A stretch of 64,000 nt of DNA from Jiella avicenniae (GCF_021390325.1 NZ_JAJUWU010000010.1:62001-126000), one strand, 5' to 3'. Shown: positions 44,370-52,937, counted from the first letter of the stretch. Notes: generated by a model from the letters alone, not told the origin. A program made the numbers and translations.

Positions 44370-46907
44370 CTACCGCGACTTGACGAGGAAGTGGCCGACG
44401 GCGAATTCGCCCTTCAGGCCCTTTGCCGCCAATGTCTCCGCCAGTTCCTCGAAGAACGGCCCCGCCGGTTCGCCGCCTGCGCCGTCGGCATGGATCAGCG
44501 CCTGCGGCAGGGCGAGCGCGATCAGGATCTGCGCAGTCCGGGTCTCGGGGCCCGAGAGGCTGACCGGCACGTCGAAGCTCGCCGTCGCGCCTTTTCGGGT
44601 GAGGTGGACGGAGAGCGACTGGACGAGCCCCTCGTCGTCGACGAGGAGGAGGTCGAGCGTGTCCGATGCCGGCACGCCCGAGATCGTGCCGGCGAGCGTC
44701 TCGCCGCTGACGATCCGGCGCTTTTCGAGTTCGAGGGTCAGGCCGAAGGCCGGATAGCCCGGCATCTCCGGCAGCGAGGCGAGGGCACGGCACTGCGCCT
44801 CGGCAACCTCGCCGCCATCGATGTAGACGCGGCGAAAGGCCTCTTTCGGCGAGTGTTCGATCAGCGTGTCGGCAAAGTCCTCGAGCCGGTTCTGGTCGTC
44901 CGACAGCGCGGTGATGCGGAACTCGCCGGCGGCCTTGCCGGCTTCCGTCAGCGCGGCGAAGCAGTCGCCCCCCGGATAGGCGGCGACGAGGTCCGCCAGC
45001 GTCGCCGATTGCTCGTCGTCGAAGCCTTCCAACTGCTCTTGCGTTTCTGCCGGCGAGCCGACGATCGTCTGCGGCCGGCGGGCAGACGGGGCCGCAAGCG
45101 CGATTTCTTCGCCTCGGCCCATGCTCGTCACGATGACCCGCTCGGGCCCTTTCGGAGCGATCCGGCTCGGCACGACGGGGGAGACCGCAACGGCCGCCTT
45201 GCCCGATTTCGGTTCGGAGGGGCTGACGACCGGGACGGCCGAAGCGACGTCGGCGGCCGGCGTCGAGGCTTCCAGTGACGCAGCCGTGGAGGCTTGGGGA
45301 GCGATGCTTGCCGGGGCCGGGTTCGAAGAGGCGGCAACATCGACCCCAACTGCCGGAGCGACCTCGGGCGTATCCGAAGCGGTGGCGGTTTTCGCCGTCA
45401 CCCGGGGGGCAGTCGCCCGGCCCGAAACCTGGCCGGTCAACGGCACGGCCGGGACCGCTTCGGCCGTCGCCCGCCTCGTCTCGGCGAGACGGCCGGGAAC
45501 GGCGGCTGTGGCGGCCACCCGCACCGCCTGGTCGGCGAACCCGTCGAGAACCAGCGGGGCGGACACGTCGGGCGGGACTTCGGCAGCCGTTCGCGCCGCC
45601 ATCGTTCCCGCCGGTGTCTCGCCGGCCAGCCTCGTCTCGTCCGGCGGCACCGACGGAGCGTGGGCGGGCCGGGCGGCGACGATCGGCACGGGAGGCGGAG
45701 CGTCCTGCAAACGGATGGGCGAGACCGGCGCAAGGGCCGCCGTTTCCGCGGGCTCGGCGGCGACGGGGACCACCGGACCCGCCTTGCTCGGTTGCGGTCC
45801 TCGAGGCGCCGGCGCCTTTGAAGCGACGCGAGGCGCACGCGCCGGGGCCGCCCGAAGCGCCGGTCCGGAAGTCGTCGGCGAAAGCGCCGGCCGAGGCGCC
45901 GCCACGGCCCCGATTCGTGCCGCAGACTTCGGCTGGACCACGGTGCCGCTGCCCGTCGCGGCAGGATCGACCGCGCCCGGTCGGGCCCGTGCGGCGATCG
46001 CAGGATCCGGCTCTGCGACGGTCGAAGCAACGGCGGCCTTCGGCTCGGGCATTTGCGGTTCGACCATGGCGCGTTCGGCGAGCGCCGGACGCACCGGTTC
46101 GGAAGCAGGATCCTCGCCGGTCGAGCGCGGCGACAGCGGCTCGGGCGTGGCCCGCGGTGCCGCCACGGCCGGCGCCGTCGCGGCAGCTTCGCCCGGACGA
46201 AACGGTGCCGCGACTTCGGCGAGACGGAGCGTCGGGGCGAGGGCTTCGGGCTCGGATACAACGGGGGGCCGGGGCGCGGGCGTTTCGGCTGGCAAAGGTG
46301 CCGCGGGGCGAGCGGGACGCGCCTCGATCTCGGCCGCAGCGATCGCCGTCGGCGCGGCGGGCTCGACCGAAGCCGGCTCGCGAACCGGTGGCGACGTGCT
46401 GGCCGTGCTGGTGATGGCCGTATCCGGCTCAACGGCTGCGAGTTCCATCGTCTGCGGCCGGCTTTCGGAAAGCTGCGTCGGCTCGGCCCGTTCTGGCGCG
46501 ACCGATGCCGAAGGAGCGAGCGCCACCGGCTGCTGCCGTGAATCGCCCGGGCCCAGTCGCATCCGGGGTTCGGCCGCCGCCAACGGCTCGGTCGCGCCGT
46601 CCTCGCGCGGCCCGATCGGCGACGGGGTTCGGCTGTCGGCGCGGCTCGACGGCTCGGCGGGCGGAACTTCCCTCACTGCCGGCCGGGTGGGATCCACCCT
46701 TTCGGCCGGGGCGGGCTCGGCTCTGCTTGCGCGGGTCGGCGCGAGGCTGGTGGTCCTGGTCTCGATCTCTTCGACGGTGATCGTGGTCTCCCTGGCCGGC
46801 TGCCGCGCCGTCTGAGGTAGGAGTGCGAGGGCCAGCGCCGCGAGACCCGCGTGAATGGCGAGCGACAGCCCCCCGGCCGTCGTCCAGAGCCGCGTCCGCG
46901 TCCTCAT
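44370..46907 (-). CDS. TonB-like transducer with a very long Pro/Ala-rich spacer and a non-TonB C-terminal domain
   Basis: 845 residues. The N-terminal single membrane helix LSLAIHAGLAALALALL carries the Ser15-x3-His19 pair that in TonB couples to ExbB/ExbD. Residues ~30-630 are a Pro/Ala/Glu-rich spacer, far longer than in TonB and long enough to span the periplasm. Residues ~643-845 form a compact domain starting YPGGDCFAAL with two Cys (649, 706). It contains ETLAGTISGVPASDTLDLLL and ends GEFAVGHFLVKSR. It lacks the TonB C-terminal signature and resembles, from memory, C-terminal regions of some rhizobial Ser/Thr kinase proteins. The ATG overlaps the ExbD gene by 4 nt. Confidence 0.8.
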   Translation of the reverse strand: MRTRTRLWTTAGGLSLAIHAGLAALALALLPQTARQPARETTITVEEIETRTTSLAPTRASRAEPAPAERVDPTRPAVREVPPAEPSSRADSRTPSPIGPREDGATEPLAAAEPRMRLGPGDSRQQPVALAPSASVAPERAEPTQLSESRPQTMELAAVEPDTAITSTASTSPPVREPASVEPAAPTAIAAAEIEARPARPAAPLPAETPAPRPPVVSEPEALAPTLRLAEVAAPFRPGEAAATAPAVAAPRATPEPLSPRSTGEDPASEPVRPALAERAMVEPQMPEPKAAVASTVAEPDPAIAARARPGAVDPAATGSGTVVQPKSAARIGAVAAPRPALSPTTSGPALRAAPARAPRVASKAPAPRGPQPSKAGPVVPVAAEPAETAALAPVSPIRLQDAPPPVPIVAARPAHAPSVPPDETRLAGETPAGTMAARTAAEVPPDVSAPLVLDGFADQAVRVAATAAVPGRLAETRRATAEAVPAVPLTGQVSGRATAPRVTAKTATASDTPEVAPAVGVDVAASSNPAPASIAPQASTAASLEASTPAADVASAVPVVSPSEPKSGKAAVAVSPVVPSRIAPKGPERVIVTSMGRGEEIALAAPSARRPQTIVGSPAETQEQLEGFDDEQSATLADLVAAYPGGDCFAALTEAGKAAGEFRITALSDDQNRLEDFADTLIEHSPKEAFRRVYIDGGEVAEAQCRALASLPEMPGYPAFGLTLELEKRRIVSGETLAGTISGVPASDTLDLLLVDDEGLVQSLSVHLTRKGATASFDVPVSLSGPETRTAQILIALALPQALIHADGAGGEPAGPFFEELAETLAAKGLKGEFAVGHFLVKSR

Positions 46908-47353
46908 GGCGAGGCCTGTCCGCCGTCGGCATTGAGGACGACGAGGCTCGTCGCGGCGCCGGCGGCCGAGGCCTCGCCGAGGATCTGGACGAGAACGCTC
47001 CCCGAAAGGTCGCGGGCCGCGAGGACGTAGAGGACCGGAGTCTCGTCGCCGTCCGGCGCGGCGAGATCAGCGACCGCCTTGGCGAGTTCGGCGCGGGCGA
47101 TCCTCCGCCCGTCGAGGCTCAGCGTTCCGTCTTCCGTGATCGCCAGCAGCGGTCGCGGCAGGCGCTCGCCGGCGTCGGCACCGACCCTCGCCGGATCGAT
47201 CTCGCTTTCGCCCGGCGCGGTGAGGGTGCCGGCGAGGAGGAAGAACAGGAGCAGCAGGAAGACGATGTTGATCGTCGGCATCGCCGGATCGGTGCGCGGC
47301 CGGCGACGGGCGGGCCGAAGCTTTTTTCTTGCGGCGAAGCGTCGGGCGATCAT
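46904..47353 (-). CDS. ExbD/TolR-like protein with Asn replacing the channel Asp
   Basis: 149 residues: basic N-terminus, one membrane helix (INIVFLLLLFFLLAGTL) and a periplasmic domain. In ExbD/TolR the helix begins PLVDV, and its Asp is the proton-relay residue. Here the position reads PTINI (codon AAC). The periplasmic part retains the ExbD outline ISLDGRR...LVVLNAD in diverged form (LSLDGRRIARAELAKAV). It overlaps both neighbours by 4 nt (ATGA). It is probably a structural partner of the intact ExbD paralogue upstream. Confidence 0.82.
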   Translation of the reverse strand: MIARRFAARKKLRPARRRPRTDPAMPTINIVFLLLLFFLLAGTLTAPGESEIDPARVGADAGERLPRPLLAITEDGTLSLDGRRIARAELAKAVADLAAPDGDETPVLYVLAARDLSGSVLVQILGEASAAGAATSLVVLNADGGQASP

Positions 47354-47802
47354 CGCGGACCCGCTCCGCCGCGGGTCCCCGCCGTATCAGCCGGCGCCGA
47401 GATCAGCCGGACGTTCGCGACGCCCGCGCGCCGCAGGGCATCGAGGGCTTTGGCGACGTCTTCCGTCCGGGCGCTCCGCGCGGTCAGGAGGAGGACCGAC
47501 CGGGCGCCTCCCTCGCGCAGCCGGACGGCCGCCGGCCGGAGCGCGTCGAGAGCGTAGACCTGCGCTCCGAGGCGCGCCCGGCCGCGCAGCACGACGAGGG
47601 TCTCGTCGGCCGGGGCGACGGTTCGGGACGCGGTCTCGCTCCCCTCGGCGCCGGCGACCGCGCGCCCCTGTCCGCTGACGGGGATCAGGCCGAAGGGGGC
47701 GATGCGCGAGGACAAAGCGAAGAAGATGACGAGGAGGAAGATGACGTCGACGAGCGGCGTCAGGACGAAGCGCCGCCTGGTCCTGGCGCGAACCCGGCGC
47801 AT
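47350..47802 (-). CDS. ExbD/TolR-like biopolymer transport protein (intact channel Asp)
   Basis: 150 residues. The membrane helix LTPLVDVIFLLVIFFALSS contains the conserved Asp of ExbD/TolR. A periplasmic domain ends with the paired-helix/strand pattern TEDVAKALDALRRAGVANVRLI. Together with the ExbB-like channel it should use the proton motive force to move the TonB-like partner. It starts 3 nt after the ExbB-like stop. Confidence 0.88.
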   Translation of the reverse strand: MRRVRARTRRRFVLTPLVDVIFLLVIFFALSSRIAPFGLIPVSGQGRAVAGAEGSETASRTVAPADETLVVLRGRARLGAQVYALDALRPAAVRLREGGARSVLLLTARSARTEDVAKALDALRRAGVANVRLISAPADTAGTRGGAGPR

Positions 47803-47805
47803 GGA

Positions 47806-48501
47806 TCAGCGGGGCCGGGCGAGCGCCCGGTCGAGGTCGCTGCTCGCGGCCTCGTCGTCGGGCAGGACCGTCGAAAGGCGGCGGCGCGAATAGGCCACGC
47901 TGCGCGGCGCATCGCCGTGGACCGCTCTCAGGATCAGCCCCTCGATCGCCCGCGTCTCGGCGTCGAGCGCGGCGTCGAAATAGGCGGCGGCGAAGAAGAA
48001 CGGGATGGCGACGACGAGGCCGGCGGCCGTGGTGATGAGCGCGGCGAAGATGCCGGCCGACAGAAGCGCCGGATCGATCGCCCCTTGCGTGCCGGACATG
48101 GTGAAGAACACCTCGATCATGCCGAAGACCGTGCCGAGCAGGCCGAGCATCGGTGCGGCCTGGACGATCGCGTCGAGAAAGGGGAGGTGCCGCGCCAGCC
48201 GCGCCAGCCCCTCGATCGCCGCCTCTTCGGCGAGGGCGCCGGCCCGCTCGCGCCCTTCCGGCCCGGGCGGGGCCTCGGCCAGTGCGGTCTTCGCCGCGGC
48301 GAGAACGTGGGCGCGCAGCAGCGTCGCCCGGCCGGCGTCGCTGGCGAAGGATCGGCTCTTGCCGGATCGGCCGACCCCTGCCCGTCGGAACTCGACCGCC
48401 TTGACGATCGATACCGCCAGCCCGGCAATCGACAGGAGCGCGAGCACGACGAGGATCGGGCCGGCACTGGAGCTGAGCTGCGAGGCGAGGATCTCCCACA
48501 T
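47806..48501 (-). CDS. MotA/TolQ/ExbB proton channel family protein
   Basis: 231 residues with three membrane helices. The first is ILVVLALLSIAGLAVSIVKA. The signature hairpin is AAPMLGLLGTVFGMIEVFF and ALITTAAGLVVAIPFFFAAAYF, which carries the Thr and Gly/Pro positions of the ExbB/TolQ pore. The cytoplasmic loop between helices 1 and 2 is of ordinary length. It is second in the operon and would form the pentameric motor around the ExbD-like helices. Confidence 0.92.
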   Translation of the reverse strand: MWEILASQLSSSAGPILVVLALLSIAGLAVSIVKAVEFRRAGVGRSGKSRSFASDAGRATLLRAHVLAAAKTALAEAPPGPEGRERAGALAEEAAIEGLARLARHLPFLDAIVQAAPMLGLLGTVFGMIEVFFTMSGTQGAIDPALLSAGIFAALITTAAGLVVAIPFFFAAAYFDAALDAETRAIEGLILRAVHGDAPRSVAYSRRRLSTVLPDDEAASSDLDRALARPR

Positions 48502-48519
48502 GACGCGGCCGCCGCTCCC

Positions 48520-49104
48520 TTACGTGTCGAAGGTGATGGCGGTGCGCGACGTCGGCTCGAGCGCGTCCATGCAGATCGCGGCGCTGCCTTGGGCCGTCTC
48601 GCATTCGGCGACGTCGTTGACGAGGATGCGCGAGATCCCGGCGCAGGGCTGATCGGCGAGATCGAACTGGACGACCTTCGTCTTGCCGGCAGGAAGCTGC
48701 CCGAACTGCAGGACGAGGAATTGCGAGACCTGGCCGTTCGTGTCGAAGACGACGACGTCGTAGGAAACCTTTTCGAGCGGCTGGCCCGTGCCGTTCACCG
48801 CCACATAAGAGAGGCGGCAGAGCCCGGCGTCGTCGACGGCGTTGTTGAGTTCGAGGCCGAGCCGATTCTGCGCCGCCGGCTGCGTGCCGGTGGCAGCGTC
48901 CCCGGTCGGGGTGCCGCCGTCCTGGGCGAGGGCCGGCGCCCCGCCGAGCGCCAGGCCGGCGGCGACGAGGGCGGCCGATCCGATACGCCCCGCCGTCCGC
49001 GCGAACGCCCCGACGGATGACGGGTGTTTTTCCGGCGCGGCCGGACGCCGGCTCGAACGGCTCTTCGAATCGACCCTGCTCTTCATCCTGACGCTCACCC
49101 CCAT
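48520..49104 (-). CDS. Exported hypothetical protein heading the ExbBD operon
   Basis: 194 residues from ATG 49104, with AAGG 7 nt upstream. A long basic Sec signal peptide (hydrophobic IGSAALVAAGLALGGAPALA) is cleaved before QDGG. The mature domain is a beta-sandwich-like sequence with paired Cys (GLCRLSYVAVNG, DQPCAGISRILVNDVAECE, ICMDAL). I recall similar unnamed proteins beside ExbB in other alphaproteobacteria. Its place as first gene suggests it is the periplasmic client or receptor of the machine. Confidence 0.78.
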   Translation of the reverse strand: MGVSVRMKSRVDSKSRSSRRPAAPEKHPSSVGAFARTAGRIGSAALVAAGLALGGAPALAQDGGTPTGDAATGTQPAAQNRLGLELNNAVDDAGLCRLSYVAVNGTGQPLEKVSYDVVVFDTNGQVSQFLVLQFGQLPAGKTKVVQFDLADQPCAGISRILVNDVAECETAQGSAAICMDALEPTSRTAITFDT

Positions 49105-49109
49105 GCTGG

Positions 49110-49143
49110 AACCTTTGATCAACCTTTGATAGAAATCTCTATC
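49110..49143. promoter_or_regulatory. Repeated and dyad motifs in the divergent promoter region
   Basis: AACCTTTGAT occurs twice in tandem (49110-49119, 49121-49130). It is followed by the dyad GATAGA-N4-TCTATC (49128-49143). They lie between the ExbBD operon and the DUF1036 gene, and the tandem repeat supplies the AAGG ribosome-binding site of the operon's first gene. It is a possible shared operator. Confidence 0.45.
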
Positions 49144-49172
49144 ATGCCGGCTTTCAAGGATACAGATTTCCC

Positions 49173-49658
49173 ATGGCCCTGTCGCGTAGGGATCGGACCG
49201 CAACCGCGAGGGCATTTCCGGCTGCCGGAGGCCGCCGGCGTCGGGGCGCTCTGCGAGGCCTCGCGGGCGTTGCGGCGCTGGCCGCGGGCCTCTCGGCGAG
49301 CGGTGCGGCCGAAGCCCAGTTCGTCGTCTGCAACCAGTCGCTCGACGTCGTCAACGTCGCCATCGGCCGCGACGCCGGCGACGGCTTTTCGACCGAGGGC
49401 TGGTGGATCGTCGGCGCGAACCGTTGCGCCACCACCATCCGGGACGAATTGTCGGCGCGCTACGTCTACGTCTATGCCGACGACGTCTTCGGGCGCGCGG
49501 TCCTCTATGGCTCGACCGAAATGTGCGTCGGCGCGAAGAGCTTCCGGATCGTCGGCACCGAGGCGTGCTTCCAGCGCGGCTACCGTCCGGCGAAGTTCCT
49601 GGAGGTCGACACGGAGGCGGTGTCGCGCTGGACGCTGTTCCTTTCGCCGCGCTCGTGA
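49173..49658 (+). CDS. DUF1036 exported protein
   Basis: 161 residues. A basic N-terminus and hydrophobic signal (LAGVAALAAGLSASGAAEA) precede the DUF1036 domain FVVCNQSLDVVNVAIGRD. It continues with GWWIVGANRCATTI, ARYVYVYADDVFG and RWTLFLSPRS. Four Cys (VVCN, NRCA, EMCV, EACF) probably form two disulfides. It is divergent from the ExbBD/TonB-like operon by 68 nt and probably belongs to the same system. DUF1036 has no known function. Confidence 0.88.
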   Translation: MALSRRDRTATARAFPAAGGRRRRGALRGLAGVAALAAGLSASGAAEAQFVVCNQSLDVVNVAIGRDAGDGFSTEGWWIVGANRCATTIRDELSARYVYVYADDVFGRAVLYGSTEMCVGAKSFRIVGTEACFQRGYRPAKFLEVDTEAVSRWTLFLSPRS

Positions 49659-49903
49659 TCGGCCGTTCGGCACGTCCGCCCTCGGCCCGGACCGCGGATC
49701 AAATCGATCGCTTCAATCATCGGTAGAAATCGGTCTGGCGCTGAGCTAGCATCGGCGACCACTCCGGACGTTTCGAGGGATACAGAACTTGCCGCCGAGC
49801 CCGCAGATCCCGATCGGTGCGACGCCGGCGGCCGGCCTCGCGCCCGGTGCATCTGCCCCGTGGCGCGCCCGATCGAGCCCTCGCGCGCGAGGCTGAGGCG
49901 GCA

Positions 49904-52369
49904 ATGGCGGTTCGCGACGAGGCCGAGACCCACCGCATCGATCCGTCGTTTCGCAGCGAGCGCCTCGACCAAAGCCGCCGGCGCGCGGCGCGGCGCATTC
50001 GAAAGCGGCTGCTCGCCGGCGTCTTCGGTGTGGCGCTGTGCCTCGGAGCCGTCCTTTACGTCTTCATGCCCGCGCGCGACGTCATACCGATCGACGCGGA
50101 ACTCAGCCTTGCAGCGGAGGAGGACGCTGCCGCACAGATCGAGATCGAGACCGGCCTTGCCGAGGCGGGCATTGCCGCGCCGACGATGCTCGACCTTCCC
50201 GGCGATCCGCTGATCGTGACGCTCGGCGGCGCGTCCGGCCCGGCCCCGCGGCTGAAGAGCCTCGATCGGCCGGAGAGCCTGTCGGAAGCGGTTCCGGCGC
50301 CGAAACTGATGCTCCTGTCCGACCGGCTGGTCAGCGCCGGGGAGCGGCTGATGGTCCAGATCCCCTCCAGCCAGGCCGACTTCGCCTTCTTCCAGGCCCA
50401 GCGCGATGCCGCGCCCGCTGCGATGGAGGACTTCGAGGCCCGGGCGATCGCGGCGGCAGGCGTCGGTGAGATGGCGATCGCTGCGCCCGGCGAAGGAGGC
50501 GGCGGGGCGGCCATCGCCGATGCGGAGGCTGCCGGTTGGGGCGAGACCGTCGATCGGGGCAGCGCGCCGCTGCCGAGCTTCGAGAAGACTGCGATCGCCG
50601 ACACGACGAGCATCGCCCGGTTGCGCCCCGAAAGCGAGCGTTTCACCGCGACCGAGACCTTCGGCGAGCGCATCCTCGCGCCGTTGTCGCTCGGCCGGTT
50701 CCTGAGCGAGCGCGGTTTCGAAGCCGAGGATGCCGAGCGCGCCGGCGCGGCTGCCCGCGACCTCCTAAAGGTCGAGGAGCTCGTGCCGAACACGGTGATC
50801 GGCCTGCGTGGACTGCGGCGAAGCCGCGATGCGAAGTTCGTCGTCGCGCAACTGTCGCTCTATGCCGGCCAGACCTATTTCGGGACCCTGGCGCGCGAAG
50901 CGGGCGGCGGCTTTTCCCTCGGCGCCGATCCCTTCGCCGCGGCCGATCTGGTGCAGAAGGCCGGCGAAGAGCCGCCTGGTAAGCGCCAGTACCGACTGCT
51001 CGATGCGATCTATTCCACCGGCATCCGCAACGGCGTCCCGATGGAGGTGGTCGGCGAGGCCATCATGCTCCTGTCGCGGGATCACGACCTCGACGCCATC
51101 GCGGCGCCGGACGACCGCTTCGACCTTCTCTACGATGCCGAGCCTGCCGGCGACGTCTCGCCCGGGACGGCGCGCGTGCGCTATGCCGCCGTCCGTCGCG
51201 GCGAGGGGCCGATGACCTGTTACGTCTTCCGGCCCTCCGCCGAAACGCCGGTCTGCCACGACGGCAACGGGTCGGTCGGCCGGAGCGGCGCGCCGGCCGG
51301 GGCGGCCTCGGCAAACGGCATGGTCGTGCCGGTGAAGGGCGTCCTGACCTCGACCTTCGGTCCGCGCCGCCATCCGATCCTGAAGACCGTGCGCATCCAC
51401 AAGGGCGTCGACTGGGCGGCGCCGCGCGGGACGGCCGTCCATGCGGCCTTCGCCGGCACCCTCGTTTACGCAGGCGACGGCAAGGGCTACGGCAATCTCG
51501 TGCGGATCGCTCACGGCGGCGGGCGCGAGACCCGCTATGCCCATCTCAGCCGCTTCGCACCGGGCCTCGCGATCGGCCGGACCCTCGCGGCGGGGGAGTT
51601 GATCGGCTATGTCGGCACCACCGGCCTGTCCACCGGGCCGCATCTGCATTTCGAACTCTATGCCGACGGCCAGGCGGTCGACCCGCTGGGAGTCGGCGGG
51701 CCGACGCTCCCTGCAAGCGTTGCGGTTGCTGCCGGCGACGATGTGCCGGCAGCCTCGGCGGGCGCCGTCGATCAACTGGTCGCGTGGATCGTCAGGGTCG
51801 AGAGCGGCGGCAATGCCCGGGCCAAGAACCCGCTGTCGAGCGCGACCGGGCTCGGCCAGTTCATCTCGTCGACCTGGCTGCGGATGATCAGGACCTATCG
51901 ACCCGACCTCGCGGGCAGCCTCTCCCAGCGCGAAATTCTCGATCTTCGATTCGATCCGACGCTGTCGCGGGAGATGATCCGCAATCTCGCCCGCGAGGGC
52001 GAGGCCTATCTCGTCAGGCGCGGCCACCGGATCACGGCCGGGCGGCTCTATCTTGCCCATTTCCTCGGCATGGACGGGGCCGCCCAGGTGCTCTCCGCCG
52101 ATCCCGAGGCGGCGGTCGTCGCGGTCGTCGGGCCGGGCGTAATCAAGGCGAACCCGTTCCTGGCAGGACAGAAGGTGCGCTACGTCGTCGAATGGGCCGA
52201 GCGGAAGATGCGGTCCGCGCGGGGTGGCGCCCGGCGGCAACCCGCGGCCGCGGCCGAATCTTCTGCCGCCGTCCCGCCGCCAGCGGCCCCGAGCGGGCCG
52301 GAACCGGCCTTCGCCGCCTATCGCAAGGCGATCCTCGCGCTTCTCGCCGACGCCGGCATCGCATCGTGA
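49904..52369 (+). CDS. Double-headed peptidoglycan hydrolase: M23 metallopeptidase plus transglycosylase-like domain
   Basis: 821 residues from ATG 49904 (GAGG 5 nt upstream). One membrane helix (LLAGVFGVALCLGAVLYVF) anchors a long periplasmic region. The M23/LytM domain has FGPRRHPILK, His499-x3-Asp503 (HKGVDW) and His580-Leu-His582 (HLHFELY), a full zinc site. Immediately after it is an SLT-like domain with Glu633 in VRVESGGNA followed by SSATGLGQFISSTW. The protein should cut both peptide cross-links and glycan strands. The C-terminus is Pro/Ala-rich. Confidence 0.88.
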   Translation: MAVRDEAETHRIDPSFRSERLDQSRRRAARRIRKRLLAGVFGVALCLGAVLYVFMPARDVIPIDAELSLAAEEDAAAQIEIETGLAEAGIAAPTMLDLPGDPLIVTLGGASGPAPRLKSLDRPESLSEAVPAPKLMLLSDRLVSAGERLMVQIPSSQADFAFFQAQRDAAPAAMEDFEARAIAAAGVGEMAIAAPGEGGGGAAIADAEAAGWGETVDRGSAPLPSFEKTAIADTTSIARLRPESERFTATETFGERILAPLSLGRFLSERGFEAEDAERAGAAARDLLKVEELVPNTVIGLRGLRRSRDAKFVVAQLSLYAGQTYFGTLAREAGGGFSLGADPFAAADLVQKAGEEPPGKRQYRLLDAIYSTGIRNGVPMEVVGEAIMLLSRDHDLDAIAAPDDRFDLLYDAEPAGDVSPGTARVRYAAVRRGEGPMTCYVFRPSAETPVCHDGNGSVGRSGAPAGAASANGMVVPVKGVLTSTFGPRRHPILKTVRIHKGVDWAAPRGTAVHAAFAGTLVYAGDGKGYGNLVRIAHGGGRETRYAHLSRFAPGLAIGRTLAAGELIGYVGTTGLSTGPHLHFELYADGQAVDPLGVGGPTLPASVAVAAGDDVPAASAGAVDQLVAWIVRVESGGNARAKNPLSSATGLGQFISSTWLRMIRTYRPDLAGSLSQREILDLRFDPTLSREMIRNLAREGEAYLVRRGHRITAGRLYLAHFLGMDGAAQVLSADPEAAVVAVVGPGVIKANPFLAGQKVRYVVEWAERKMRSARGGARRQPAAAAESSAAVPPPAAPSGPEPAFAAYRKAILALLADAGIAS

Positions 52370-52388
52370 CGAGGAGGGATGGCGCGCC

Positions 52389-52937
52389 TCAGGCGCTGAG
52401 GCCGCCGCGGCGAAGATGCTCGTCGAGCCGCGGCATGATCTCGACGAAATTGCAGGGGCGGTGCCGGTAGTCGAGCTGGTCTTTCAGGATGTGGTCCCAG
52501 GCGTCGCGACAGGCGCCGGGCGAGCCGGGCAGCACGAAGACGAAGGTCGCGTAGAGAACGCCGCCGGTGGCGCGGGACTGGATCGTCGAGACGCCGATCT
52601 TCTCGTAGGAGATCCGATGAAAGATCGCCGAGAAGCCGTCCATGCGCTTTTCGAACAAGGGCTCGAGGGCTTCCGGCGTCACGTCGCGGCCGGTGAAGCC
52701 GGTGCCGCCGGTGGTGATGACGACGTCGACCTCGGGATCTTCGCACCAGGCCCGGACGCTGTCGCGGATATGCGTTACGTCGTCCGGCACGATCTTGCGG
52801 TAGGCGAGGCGGTGACCGGCGCCGGTGAGGCGGTCGACGAGGAGGTCGCCGGAGCGGTCGTCGGCGAGCCGTCGGGTGTCGGAAACGGTGAGGACGGCGA
52901 TCGACAGGGGAACGAAGGCGCGTTCGGTATCGCTCAT
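52389..52937 (-). CDS. moaB: Molybdenum cofactor biosynthesis protein B
   Basis: 182 residues of the MoaB/MogA fold. Seen: IAVLTVSDTR at the N-terminus, DVVITTGGTGFTGRDVTPEAL in the middle and the C-terminal FVLPGSPGACRDAWDHIL. The enzyme adenylylates molybdopterin. ATG 52937 follows AAAGGAG and overlaps the ispE stop by 4 nt (ATGA), so it is co-translated with ispE. No other moa or moe gene is in the window. Confidence 0.94.
   Translation of the reverse strand: MSDTERAFVPLSIAVLTVSDTRRLADDRSGDLLVDRLTGAGHRLAYRKIVPDDVTHIRDSVRAWCEDPEVDVVITTGGTGFTGRDVTPEALEPLFEKRMDGFSAIFHRISYEKIGVSTIQSRATGGVLYATFVFVLPGSPGACRDAWDHILKDQLDYRHRPCNFVEIMPRLDEHLRRGGLSA

Noticed and set aside
44391-46815. Long plus-strand frames opposite the TonB-like gene (one of 564 codons)
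   Set aside because: They mirror the Pro/Ala repeats of the spacer on the other strand; the minus frame has the membrane helix, overlaps and operon context.
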